A stretch of 64,000 bases of DNA, taken from the NCBI RefSeq assembly GCF_910592395.1, contig NC_088309.1, positions 1,738,501 to 1,802,500 of the forward strand, in the 5' to 3' direction. Of this stretch, positions 39,878 to 51,049 are shown piece after piece. Each line of letters opens with the position of its first letter. Within the stretch, counting starts at the first letter, position 1. The stretch is from Lineus longissimus (Eukaryota > Nemertea > Pilidiophora > Heteronemertea > Lineidae). Below the pieces are notes generated by a model, which was not told the origin of the DNA, searched no databases, and was given only the letters and a program-made list of their open reading frames with translations. The translations under genes were made by a program, and so were the position numbers.

Positions 39878-42462
39878 CTGAAGTAGAAACGAGATTGAAT
39901 CATTTCATGTGGTCAGAAAAACCGTTTTGAGTTCCTGAGAAAAGAACATTACATCCAAAAAACATAGGTATTGGAATGAAGATGATGATGATGAGAATGG
40001 ACTTACTTTACTCATGGCTAAGTTTCAACAAATTACATTTCATATGGTGTCAGCTGGGTTTGACACAGGCAATAATTCGCCTTTATTCAAAACCCAATAA
40101 CGTATAATGATATCATACTGTGGAATGTAGTCAATTAGGCCTAATAGATCAGTCGGAATAATCTATCAATGGTTAACAGTTTGTGTTGACAGTGTTTGAA
40201 GACAAATACCACGGTCCCAACATACCATCGCTGTACACTTGTACTCAATGAGTCAAACTTGATTAATCTACATGTACACCCTTTGCTTTCCTTCTGCCTG
40301 AACTCACAACGTTTATCTATAACAAATTTACCTCTCTTGATCCACTCCTATTATATGCAAACTGTAAGGATAATTTTTAAAGTGTAATTTTTCAGCAAAA
40401 CGTAGAATTGGAAATGTCAGTAATCATGCAGTGGTGACATACAGGTACACTGTGACACAACATTTCGACAGTCTGATCTGTCATACTACGGACGTGGTGC
40501 AGTGATATTCAAGACAACATTACAATACTTCCATTGGTGATCAAACACCACCAAAACAATCAATATCAATTCACTTCCCCAACAACAAACTGACCAGATG
40601 TGCACTTGATCTCATATTCTCAGACCAAGTCAATAACACAAATTGATATTCTGAGAATTTGAAGGAATCTCAATGATAATTTAAAGGGTGTACATATAGT
40701 TCTAGGTTGATCTTTATTGCAATGACAACAAGCCAAGGTGCAAATTCAGAGATCTTTGGGTATCTTGTCAAAAAATGGCTTCATTCAACAATCAAGGTAA
40801 GTTAATGCCTCAGCCATCCCTATTGCGGGGAGCTGTTTATTGACCCCCTGATGCACTACAAGTCCATCATACGTCTCTAGCAGTCAACAGATGACTTTTC
40901 AAAATGTTGATATAATGACCATGGCGGTCAATGTGTTGAATGAAAGACCAAGTTCCAACCCCCACCCATACCAAAGAGTACCCAGCCGCACCTCTTGAAC
41001 AAGCACTTGAAATAACAATATTCTGTGGGGTTAAACTTCTCCAAAATCTATTCATGAATGGTTCAACCCGGGCTACCAAATGTGATGAAATGTGAAACCG
41101 TGAAAACTGGTTGTGCCAAGAGAAATTGACAACAGACAATGTGGAATGTGTCCTTACCATATCAATAGGAACTTCTCTAAAAGTTCAATCTAATTGTTGT
41201 TCAATGTGAATGAAAGCATGTGTAATCGAATACAGTAAGTCTCATAGTTAAAACTCTCCATGACATCACTAAACTATAAATTTCATCAAATACTAGAATT
41301 ATAACAAAATTTCTCATAAAATTTCAAATCATCTTATGATCTATGCCATGCAAAAACTGAACAAAGAACTGTAAAAACAATTGTGATCATAAACATAAAC
41401 ATAACAAAAACAAAGAAGACAAAAATCGAAAAAAATCACATAAATTCGCAGTTAGATTCATACGTGCTCCAAACATGTAAGGTGTTGTTAGCAATTTTGA
41501 TTCTCTTGGGTGAAAACTGAGTCAATGAATTCTTCATAACATCAACGGTGTTCATTTTATTTGCGACGTTCCTCGAAAAAATGATATCCCAAGCATCAGA
41601 TGAGAATGGAAAACCTGATGAAACTTAGGAAGACATGCATCATTTCCAAAAAACACTCGTGTAGCCATGCCAAGCAGTTCAAAGTTATTTCTTTCAAAGA
41701 GAACGCATGCTTGCTCTGGAAAATAATTGAGCAGCAACAGTTTTTTAATTGCATCAACAGTAGATACCTTTTTCTAGAAAACAAGCATGCATACAGTAAA
41801 CTGGTTCACAGACAATACGTTAAATGCTGCAAAATGATGAAAATTGGCAAATTAGTAACAATCAGACAGACTTAGTGCTAGAAAAAACAAGAACAAACAT
41901 GGATGCAGTTGTATCAGAAACTGGTTTGAAGAAACTTGAAAATCCACGCCAAATTCCCATGTAGGCCTCTTTTATTCTAAAAGTGAAGGGCCTAAGAGCT
42001 AAATGAACAATCCAACCCTTAAGTGGAGAAAACAAGCTTGATGTTTTATTTGAATGTAATGTGAATCATGCGAGCTCCACAATTTTAAACCTGAAAATGT
42101 CAGGGTTGTGAGTGGACAAATGGAAGTGATCTCAAAGACTCAGATGAAAGTCCATATGGAGCAGTATTTGCATCTAACCCATCTAAGTGAAACTATCCCC
42201 ACTGTATTACACGTACACTTGGCTGCAAAATGTAAAGTAGGGCAAGCTAATATTTTTGCCAGTGAAACATGCAGACTATTTGTTCAAGGCTACAGTGTAA
42301 GAATATAGAAAGTCTAATAACTTTTTCCATGTCAATGCGGACAGGCAGGACCGTATATGTTAGTTGGGGTGCAGGGCCTGGGGCAAAGAGGCAGAGGAGC
42401 CACTTCCATTGCTTCACCTATAACGGAAGGACAAAGATTCTGAGTGAATGAGGCGAAAATTG

Positions 42463-42468
42463 TTTATT
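42463..42468 (-). terminator. Candidate poly(A) signal for coronin terminal exon 2 (and perhaps 1)
   Basis: TTTATT on the plus strand, AATAAA on the minus strand, about 325 nt past the stop codon of terminal exon 2. It is the nearest canonical signal downstream of terminal exons 1 and 2. Confidence 0.4.
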
Positions 42469-42791
42469 ATTTGATCAATGGTGAGGTCAGTTAGGATATT
42501 TCTATCCCGTTTCCTATCAACTTCAACTTGGAGAATATACTATTTAGTATCCAAAGAAAATGGGAGCAAGTTGGGAGAAGACCAAAAATAGAAGAGGAAA
42601 AATTTGCTCCTTCATTCAAGGATCAAAGTTCATGCCTATTTGGTATGTGACCGAAAAATCGTCACATTTGGCCTGTGCCACCAAAATAGGCTTTTTCTGA
42701 AGGAGAACTTCGACCCCTGTCATTTTTGGTCAAATGCTGTCAGTAGTTGGTTTAAACACCATGCAAGGTAATGGTAAGATAACACACTGGT

Positions 42792-42932
42792 TCAATGGCT
42801 TCCGTCACTGTCAGAGTCACGCTGCTCATAATAGGCCAGCTTATCCTCTAATTTTTTGATACGGCGCTCATGTCCCTTCACGATGATCTTCAATTTACGT
42901 ATGTCATCTTTCAGGGTTTCAAGCTCTTTCGA
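42792..42932 (-). CDS. Coronin alternative terminal exon 2 (coiled coil, 46 codons plus stop)
   Basis: Acceptor CTATCTTCGCAG is followed by a phase-0 exon of 46 codons and TGA. The product is a charged amphipathic helix beginning SKELETLKDDIRKLK, with RIKKLE at positions 24-29, the same place as RILILE in terminal exon 1, and a Ser/Asp-rich tail ending in His. The motif fits the coronin trimer signature R-h-x-x-h-E. Being phase 0 and stop-terminated, it cannot be joined in series with the other two terminal exons. A candidate AATAAA lies downstream at 42468-42463, giving a 3' UTR of about 330 nt; another is at 40718-40713. Confidence 0.85.
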   Translation of the reverse strand, partial: SKELETLKDDIRKLKIIVKGHERRIKKLEDKLAYYEQRDSDSDGSH

Positions 42933-43798
42933 CTGCGAAGATAGATAAATCCAGCATTTTGAATTAGTATTTTGAAACTGGGGACAAGACAGGTATGCCT
43001 GACCCTCATAGGCATCTATCTGGTCTGGTACTCTAGGAACAGGAGTAACACTAATGAATGGCCTACAGAAAAAAAAACGATAAGCAAAGAGTCATGATTT
43101 CAGGAGTTAAGGTGAGCAGCATTGCAAGAAAAATCCCACCAAGAAAAAACACACTGATTCCTGATCTCTGACCTATTATTCAGTTTTCAAAGTCACGACA
43201 GAGATGAATACACCCCTGTTATCTACTCCAACAAAATATTGCAAGAAAATTGGGAAAAAATTGCAGAAATCTTTCCTTCTGAATAATGCCTGCAAACAGA
43301 ACTTAAGATAATGTGAATGAAGCCATGTAACAGTTGAAATCTTGCATTAGGAACTGACAAGCAACAAAATTGGAGATTCCAATGACTAACTTTTAAAAGT
43401 TGTTCCTCCAAAATGACTTCAACAACGGACATGATATCGACATTAGTAATGTTTGGCCTTTAAAATGACGTACTTTGAAGACCCCACACCATAGAACACC
43501 TGTCATTTTTTCAGCTAAAAATCCCACTAAACTGAATTCAACGAAATTACACCTCATGGCAATGAGTAGAGGCGTTCTTGGCAATTGTCTTAATTTTGGT
43601 GAAGCCCCAATGTATCTGATTCTTGTTTGATTCACATTCTATAATGAAGTCATTCCAAAAACCAAACAATGCATTTAGTAACATTCATAGATGAAACCAC
43701 ATCCCCGGATCAGAGGTGGCAATATATCTAAGCAACATTGCTGTCAGTCAGTGCTTCAACACCATGCACTTAAGAGGCTGTAAAAATAACACACTATT

Positions 43799-43930
43799 TT
43801 AGCTGCTGCCGTTCTCCTCGAGTTCTAATTTTGCAAATTTTTTCTCGAGTATGAGGATCCGTTTTTCTTGACCTCTGGCGATGACCTTGAATTTGAGTAG
43901 CTCCAGTTTGATTTCATCTAAGTCGTCACT
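43799..43930 (-). CDS. Coronin alternative terminal exon 1 (coiled coil, 43 codons plus stop)
   Basis: The acceptor is preceded by a T-rich tract (minus strand TTTTTTCCAG) and the exon opens in phase 0, matching the constitutive exon that ends at 46133. It encodes 43 residues: an acidic start, a heptad-rich helix with RILILE at positions 24-29, then a Glu-rich end and TAA. RILILE fits the R-h-x-x-h-E trimerization motif known from the coronin 1 coiled coil. Without gaps it shares 15 of 36 positions with terminal exon 2, and the DNA just 3' of both stop codons is also similar, so the two look like a tandem exon duplication about 1 kb apart. I see no AATAAA between this stop and terminal exon 2, so its transcript may run on to the signal near 42463. 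Isoform length would be 512 residues plus the missing N-terminus. Confidence 0.82.
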   Translation of the reverse strand, partial: SDDLDEIKLELLKFKVIARGQEKRILILEKKFAKLELEENGSS

Positions 43931-45703
43931 CTGGAAAAAATTGATTTGTGCAACAAATTTGATCAACTCTTCATTTCAGAGAATGAAAGGGCAGCTGAAA
44001 ATAAACCTTTAGTCAGCAAAATTGTGCTCTTTCATTTGACTGCTGTCGTGCAACTTGCTGGCCTTCAGGATAAGGGTCTCAAAATCATAATCTGAAACAT
44101 AGAAATTCTCAATGGTTATCTCTTGGATATAGATATAACATGTGTCAGTCAGAAGTATACTGATGATGTATTTTTGATGTATCCAAACTAAGGAAAATCG
44201 AAATTCCATAGTGTGAGCAAAGCCACTGGATTGTTCAAGGCAAATCAGGAGGTGACCCAGCACAGAGCAAGGCTGCTTCAGGCATAGAGCTATGTTGGCT
44301 ACATGGGCCTTATTCTAAGGTGCTTCTGTTCTGGATGTAGTGAAATGAAAAAATCCCATTTACCCATGCCTCAATAAAACTAAAATCACCCAAAAAATGC
44401 AAAATCACCCCATCCTCCTTTTTGTTGAAAGTAAAATCAGGTGCCAGCCATCGATATCTTTAAAAGGAAAAACTAAACCCTAACAGTATGGTAATACTGA
44501 TGCATTTAGGCTGCAAAGAACTCAAACATTTTTAGCACTTTAACAATAATTCAACTGCACAACCTCCATTTGAAAGAAAGCTTTCAGCATAAAAGTATGA
44601 ATTAAAAGAATAGCCTGTACTCCTGTGAGAACTTAAAATCAGTTGGCAGTAGTCAAACAAAATTCCCGATTTTCTATCGAGTTACGCATGGACATTGATC
44701 AGTTACCATGGTAACTAAGCAGTAACCAAGGTAGAATTATGCATGAGTAACTGGATACGAAATATAGACATTTTGTTCAAACTTCAGCCAAATGTGGCAC
44801 CGAGTAACTTATTTGTCAATATTGTGTCAAACCTGTCCATTGAACATGTTGAAACGAACTCGTTTTTTACTGAGTGTGTTTGTATGTGAATGCAACTGGA
44901 AGAATGAAAGTGAATGGATAGAGTTAGATATGACGAAATTATGTAATGAAACAAAATTTACAAAATATAAGGAGTAAAGATAAAAGAATAAGGAAATGTT
45001 ACCAAAGTTCCCCAAATTCTTAGGTGTGCATGTTTCTTCCACCATACAAACAATGACATTGAAAAACAAAACTCGCTGTCTAAATCATTTTTAACTAATT
45101 ATCTAACTAAATTTAAGAGACACATTGTGTTGTAGAATGTATTACAGTTCAGAAGATTGTCAAAGACAAAACAAACTATTTAGTGATTTTAAACTATATA
45201 GCACAGAAATATCACAATGGGAGTCGTCAGATAATTTCAGTGGTAAACCAACTAAATCTGCCATACAGGCAGAGATGGTCCATCCCAAGGAAGACATGCT
45301 TGACCACGAATGTTAGTTGTAGAAGTTTGAGTTTGAGTTGCAGGGGTGTAATGAGGCAAGTTGAGCAAAGAGGCCTGCCTAAAGCATCGAACAAGGGACC
45401 TCATGACAGCCAGCCAGAGACCCACTAGGCACTACATCACCACAACTCCTCTGGCCAGTAACTTCAGCAACTTCTATAATGTTGAATAATCTGTTTTAAG
45501 TATGATAATCAGGCCCTTCTTTTAAATTGAGCAAAGACGAACTCCGTTTGTGATGGTATCGACCGACTACGATCACAGCAATTAAAACCTCTTAAAACAT
45601 CAAATGCCTAAAAAATTGTGACAACATCAATGCGTGGTGTAACCCAGACCTTAAGCTCACACCGATAATTGAAATATAAACCTGCCTCCAAAACACCACT
45701 TAC

Positions 45704-45727
45704 CCTATTACTGTTCATTTTAACTCG
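45704..45727 (-). CDS. Possible 24-nt coronin microexon
   Basis: Between the constitutive exon ending at 46133 and the first terminal exon there is a T-rich acceptor (TTTTTCCTCACCTTAG), 24 nt and a perfect GTAAGT donor. The 24 nt read RVKMNSNR in phase 0, so it could be included or skipped without changing the frame of any terminal exon. Only the splice signals and the phase support it; there is no homology evidence. Confidence 0.35.
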
Positions 45728-46132
45728 CTAAGGTGAGGAAAAATCATGTGAAAGTTCATATGAACAGTGTAGTGCTGGTCCTAAAGAAGAACTGCTTCTG
45801 TGACCAATATACCATGGACAATAAAATCCAATAGTGTGCATGAAATAAACAGGTTCACTACAGCAAGTCAAGTTCTTGCAATGATTCATTTTGCAACTCT
45901 TCTCTGGAGGAATGCAAGTTGCATAGCTTGCTATGGCTGCAAGTCTAATGATCCATGGCCAATATCGTTGAGCAGATCTATTAGTATTCTTCATCAGGCT
46001 GGCCATGATGCAGACGTCTTTAACAGACGTTATAGTCCTTCAGGGCCATCAGCGATTCTCCAGACTTTGCACTCACGTTAAAGCGCTTTGCCAAGTATAA
46101 AGAACTGACCAGAGCGACTCAGTAACACTTAC

Positions 46133-49100
46133 CGTAGCAACAGTCGCACCACTGCTAGTGGACACAGGTGCCGAAAATTTTCTTGTTTCAGGCTTCTTTG
46201 CAGCATTACTTGTGACGGTTGACTTATTGCCCAAGCTTGAACTGCCCAAACTGGAACTGCCCAAACTGGATGTGCCCAAACTAGAAGAGCCCAAAGTAGA
46301 TGTGCCTTCAGCCTGGGTGTCCTCAACAGATAACTCGTCGAATCGCTCTCGGAGAGATACCTGTAAGAAAAGTAGAACACCGGTTGAATGAAATTATATG
46401 TCAGTTTGGGTCTTTAGTGTTTGTGTATTGGCCTGCACATTCATGATACAAACTCTACTGTCTCAGAGTGTTCACATTTCTGACAAAGCTGCAGCTTTTC
46501 AGCGCTCAGGACTGACATTCATACTTTGCCATCTCTGCCAACTAGGTACCCATTTCAAGAAGAGATATGTCTTGTCACAAGTAACCTACCAGCTCTGGGA
46601 CAGCATCGGCGCCACCTCTCCAATCATCGGCTGTGAGCACCGCGTTTGGCCCCAAGGTATCAGGGTAGAGATCATCCTGGAACGTTTTGTCTATTCTTGA
46701 TACAAGGCACGAGATCACCTCACACATACCGCCTGATGACTTGTCTACTAGTTTGTATATTCTGAAGAAAAAAACACCAAATATGAAATAGAATAGAAAT
46801 AACATTCAACTGGTGGAATAACACTAGACATTTTTTTCTTTTTTCGCCGTCATCAGCTGGGTTTTCCACCCAGTGCCCGGCTATTAGAACCAACCCTCAT
46901 CCTCAAGAAGACCAGCTTACTAATCATAAGTACTTGATAATTGATTATTTACCTTGCCATTTCGTTTATTGTCATGTCCAACCCCCTCTTTGGCATGAAA
47001 GCGATACCTTTCCCACTGTTAGCGGATGTTATTGAACCGAGATAGTAGATGTATGGTGGCTTGTCAAATATTTCATAGAATTTAACTGCAGATTCGCCCT
47101 GAAAATATTTAAGACATAATGAATACTACAATTGTCAGTTGACTCTGTAGGCAGACGCCAGAGTTGGGAAATTTCCCCAAGGAGAAACCCTTGCCAGAGG
47201 GGCTACCGTTCTCTTGTGAGTGGACACTGATTTTGGTCTCAATGTCTCATAGTTTCTATTCAACAAGACCTAAGTAATCAGGACATCTCGATATCAAATC
47301 ACATCTTTCAGTCCCAGTGGTTTCCTTGTAAGGAATGATACTCCTTTTCCTTTTGACACTTTGATGAAGGTATAACGTCTTCCTCTTTTCATTATAAGAT
47401 GAAAACAATGACAAGACGACTCACCTTTCCCCAGAGATAAACCAAGTTTGTATCACAGTCATAGAAAGGGAACAAGGCACGGTTGAAGTTGTCAACTTCG
47501 CATGATTCAAGGGGGGCACTCGTATCTTTCTGAAAAAACGGAATTACAAAGTTTGTTTTAAAACACCAAGGAAGGGTTACATGTGACCAGCTCTGGCAGA
47601 AGGAGGCACGAACGAATAGGTATGAGGTTATTGGCCTTGTCTGATTATGCACAACATAACCTTTAAAATAATATAAGCCAGGCATCAGTTGCTTGAGAAC
47701 TGATTGAACTGGCTTCAGATGATTGTCAGAACAAACATCTCCTAATTTTCTAGTACAGGCATGACATCTCCACACCTACCAAGTCCCATATAGCGCACTT
47801 CCTGTCCGTCATCTTCTTTGAGCCAGTTGTGAACACGCGACCATCTTTGACAAATAGCGCCATAGCATTCCTTGGGTGAGCACTCCATTTCTGTAAGAAC
47901 AACAATACAGTCATTAACAACAAAGTTTCATATTCCCTATTGGTGACCTTGGAAATTAGGTCAAGATCAAAATGAACTTCATTCACTATGCTAAGCTTGA
48001 TCAGACCAACAACCAACCAATATGAACAACAGTCATTGCATAGGAGCCAATCAATCTTATTAAAGCCTCCTGCTGACAGAATGTTGGTACCTGGAACTAG
48101 ATAAGGTGTTGTATATGTAGTATGGCTCCACATTCGTAGTCCCTGTTAATTTTTGGCATTGCACACAACCCAAACAGGCCAAGTCTCTTACAGCAACACT
48201 AGGTGCGTGGGAGTCTAGCCATTGCAGGAAAGATACCAGAACATTAACATTCATTTACCAGGTGAGTCATCCACTACTATCATGGCTTATCCTTCTACCT
48301 GGTCTGCCCGGGAACATCCAGAATAGCATAATACGTCATCATTTACCTTTACGTTCAATTCAGACCCAGAAGGATTTTAAAGAATGCAACAGATAAAGAA
48401 GATTACTCGAGCAATATTGATGATTAAGTAAAGCCACAATTATGTGGGATGAGTTGGCTGAGAAAAGTACTTTCACCATGGCCATTTTTGGAAAACTGCA
48501 GCATTAAACTTGAGTTGAGACAACACAGTGCACTGGAAAAGCCTAGTGGACCAACTCTTGACCCACATTTTGAACTAACTTATTTGCTGAAGCCATTCTC
48601 TAAGCAGGTTAAAAAAACATCCCAAGATTTCAAGGGTTATTTTATTCTAAGGCATGACTTGACCAGACAATTTGTGGATTGAATTTTTTGTGTGGGTGCT
48701 AAAATGAAGCACCAGGACAGGGAAAATAGTAAAGAAACCTGAGAACCCACCAGAAAAGTAACTGAAACCCTTTTATATCACATGCCGATTTGAATAGTTC
48801 ATATGACTTACCGCCAATATTTCTCCTTTTCTGACATCGAGCACATGAATGAAGCCGTCCTTGCCACCGGTTTCCTTCGTAGACACCACCAGTTGGGAAC
48901 CATTGTAATTGAAGTTGAAAGAAAGGAATGAATCGCAGTCAGGGAACTCAAACTGGAACATGATCTCGGGTTTCATCAAGTCCCAGATGTATATCATTTT
49001 GTCAGCACCTGTAGAGAAACAAAAATGGAAAATAAAGACAAAGAAAACGTGTTTTAAATGTGATTCTTGTGATGGCATCATCCCCTTGATGATCACATTT

Positions 49101-50073
49101 TTATACATGCAGCAGCGCTTTCCAACTTCTCAACTCTTTCATTGGTGAAGGTCCTTGAGGGCAAGACAACGCTGACAACCCATTTTAAGGGAGAGAGTGT
49201 TTCAAGAAGTAACTTTTAGACACAACATCTTAAGGCTTTGAGATGTGTATACCTACAATGTGCCTTCCAGTTGGAGGAATCAGATCTCCAAAATGAGGCC
49301 ACCATCAGACTGCTTGTGCAGATCAGGTCTCAATTGTGTGAAATTCCCTTTAGCTCAGTCAGTAGAGTGATGGCCTTATATGCGAGAGGTCCCGGGTTCA
49401 ATCCCAAAATAAGCTCCATTGCTTTGTATGTGATGAGTGAGCTATTGCCTACCTGCAGTAAGTAATACATTCTTTGCAGTTGGGTGCCATTCGATGTGAG
49501 TGACTTTTTTCTGGTGGTGGACAAGATCAACGCACAATTTTGCGTACACACCATCCTTCTTCTCTTCAACTTGCCAGACTTTAGCTGATGTATCCTCAGA
49601 ACAACTAGCAATCAGATTATCATCAAATGGGTTCCATTTGATGTCCAATACTTTCCCTTTGTGCCCATCAACAGTGGGTTGGTCTGTTTTAACTCGACCA
49701 GTCTGAAAAAATGTTCACATAATTAATAAAGGAGTTGTCCGTTATACATTATGGAATAAATGTAATGGAATAAACAGAATGGAATAAAGTTGGATTTTTA
49801 GGCATGAGGATTTTTAAGCATGAGGAATATCCAAAACAATTAAAAATTGGTGTGGCCTAGTGTAACAATACATACCTGTGACAACGGCAAGATCATGAAT
49901 GCTGCTCCACCTCCAGCCTCTGTGATGATTGCTAAATACTTCAGATTGACACAACAGAACAAACCATCAAATGGCGTTCTCGAGATACGAATATCACTAT
50001 AACATTCTGCTTGATTGGCAGGTTTGCCATACATGTGGTTGTAATGACTTTTCGGACGGTTCAATCTGTACGA
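46133..50073 (-). CDS. CORO2-like: Type II coronin (CORO2-like), constitutive exons; 5' coding end not found
   Basis: Actin-binding WD40 beta-propeller protein of the cytosol and cell cortex. Eight exons with GT-AG borders and matching phases: 50073-49876, 49702-49453, 49008-48812, 47890-47780, 47529-47425, 47098-46953, 46761-46590 and 46360-46133 (1407 nt, 469 codons). Exon 1 reads KSHYNHMYGKP, then ITEAGGGAAFMILPL, the usual coronin N-terminus. Exon 2 carries a WD blade with KWNPFDDNLIASCSED and then HIEWHPTAKNVLLTAG. Later exons give DGRVFTTGSKKMTDRK, LFPFYDCDTNLVYLWGK and KGIAFMPKRGLDM, all coronin signatures. The IASCSED/NPFDD wording is closer to vertebrate CORO2A/2B than to CORO1. The eighth exon begins VSLRERFDEL and then becomes a low-complexity Ser-Leu-Gly linker before the coiled coil. 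The exon at 50073 starts in phase 0 with no ATG, so a short upstream exon carrying the start is missing. Identity is certain at family level; the CORO2 assignment is from recalled family features. Confidence 0.95.
46205..46315 (-). repeat. 15-bp coding repeat giving Ser-Ser-Leu-Gly units in the coronin linker
   Basis: Inside the last constitutive coronin exon the minus strand repeats a 15-nt unit about five times, reading STLGSSSLGTSSLGSSSLG and one more SSSLG. It lies between the propeller and the coiled coil, where coronins are variable. The number of units is likely to be polymorphic, in steps that keep the frame. Confidence 0.75.
49344..49419 (+). repeat. tRNA-derived sequence (SINE head or tRNA pseudogene) in a coronin intron
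   Basis: Box A-like TAGCTCAGTCAGTAGAG and box B-like GGGTTCAATCCC are spaced as in a tRNA gene. The anticodon loop would be CTTATAT (TAT), but the anticodon and acceptor stems do not pair well. It lies antisense in the intron between coronin exons 2 and 3. The RNA polymerase III promoter boxes are kept while the cloverleaf has decayed, which fits a SINE. Confidence 0.6.
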
Positions 50074-50267
50074 CTGAAATAAGAAGAGAGATGGGTGTAG
50101 GCTATTTATGCCATCTACATGTACATTTTTTACTTCCTTTTTCAAATAAATGTGGATTGATGGGCGAACTGACCCATCGTAATCAACATGCTTGAGGTTT
50201 GATCTTAACATCTCAGTATCCCTGGGCGAGACTGACAATGCTGAACTGCTAGATAACAAAGTAAGGA

Positions 50268-50397
50268 ACGAGTTTAGAATCCCCGATCACACCCCAAAAA
50301 AAGGTCATCGGTTGACTAACCAAGCACCACTGTTCAATGGATTTATAGTTGAATGCGATCAAACTACGTCATTTCCGATCGGGGATTCTAAAGTTTA
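50268..50397. repeat. Short inverted-repeat element (MITE-like), about 130 bp
   Basis: AGTTTAGAATCCCCGATC at 50271 is mirrored by GATCGGGGATTCTAAAGTTT at 50377-50396. It lies about 200 bp upstream of the first recognised coronin exon, in what would be an intron or 5' flank. No clear target-site duplication. Confidence 0.5.
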
Positions 50398-50990
50398 GCC
50401 CAAAGGAAACGTCAAAATAGGAGCCTGCCCCTGCCCTGTCACCCTGGCCTGGGCTGGGCTGGGCAGGGGAATACTAGCTACAGGATTCGCACTAGACCGA
50501 TGCATCAGCTACTTTCTCTCTCAGAACCAACCATTTTCCTCTGTCTCTGGATATGAACAAGGCGAATGCCAAATGAATGTAGGCTTCACAGAATCGAATG
50601 CACTAGCCTACACTACAGATGTACGTATGAGCGATCGACACCGACGACTGTTTTCGCCGGAAAATCAAGACAGAATTTTCAACATTCGCTCGAATTAAAT
50701 TTGATTATCATGGGATCTTTATATGCCTTGCATAACAGACAACATATCAACACCTTGCAGGATTTACCATTATTGTAGTTTTTGTGGAATCTTGGTATAA
50801 ATAAAGTGTTAAAGAAGAGGTGTTGCCTCTCCCGACTTCCTGACCGGATACGACTAACCGGCGCACGCATACGCGGAAGTAAATTCAATAAGTGACAGGC
50901 GCCGTACAGATTGAGGGACCGTATCATTGGTGAGTGAATGCACACATAATGGGAAAATGCCTGAACATATTCTACTTGCGAAAAAATTCT

Positions 50991-51049
50991 AAGTCCAAAT
51001 ATTTTTTTCACTTGATTTTTTCCTGCTCAATGGAGAAACATCATCACTG
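50991..51049 (-). repeat. Second copy of a dispersed repeat
   Basis: Read on the minus strand this matches 32411-32471: both share GATGAT, a GAGCAG block and a 31-bp identical core containing AATCAAGTGAAAAAAATATT and ending TTGGACTT. The copies are 18 kb apart and in opposite orientation, so this is an interspersed repeat family. Confidence 0.7.

Noticed and set aside
44009-44100. Possible fourth coronin terminal exon reading DYDFETLILKASKL
   Set aside because: It would need a phase-1 junction, while the coronin donor at 46133 is phase 0; in phase 0 it stops after nine codons, and it lacks the trimer motif.
44715-44745. Palindrome AGTTACCATGGTAACT
   Set aside because: Short and isolated; expected now and then by chance, with no neighbouring feature.
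49740-49800. ATGGAATAAA repeated three times
   Set aside because: Tiny AT-rich microsatellite in an intron; not worth more than a note.
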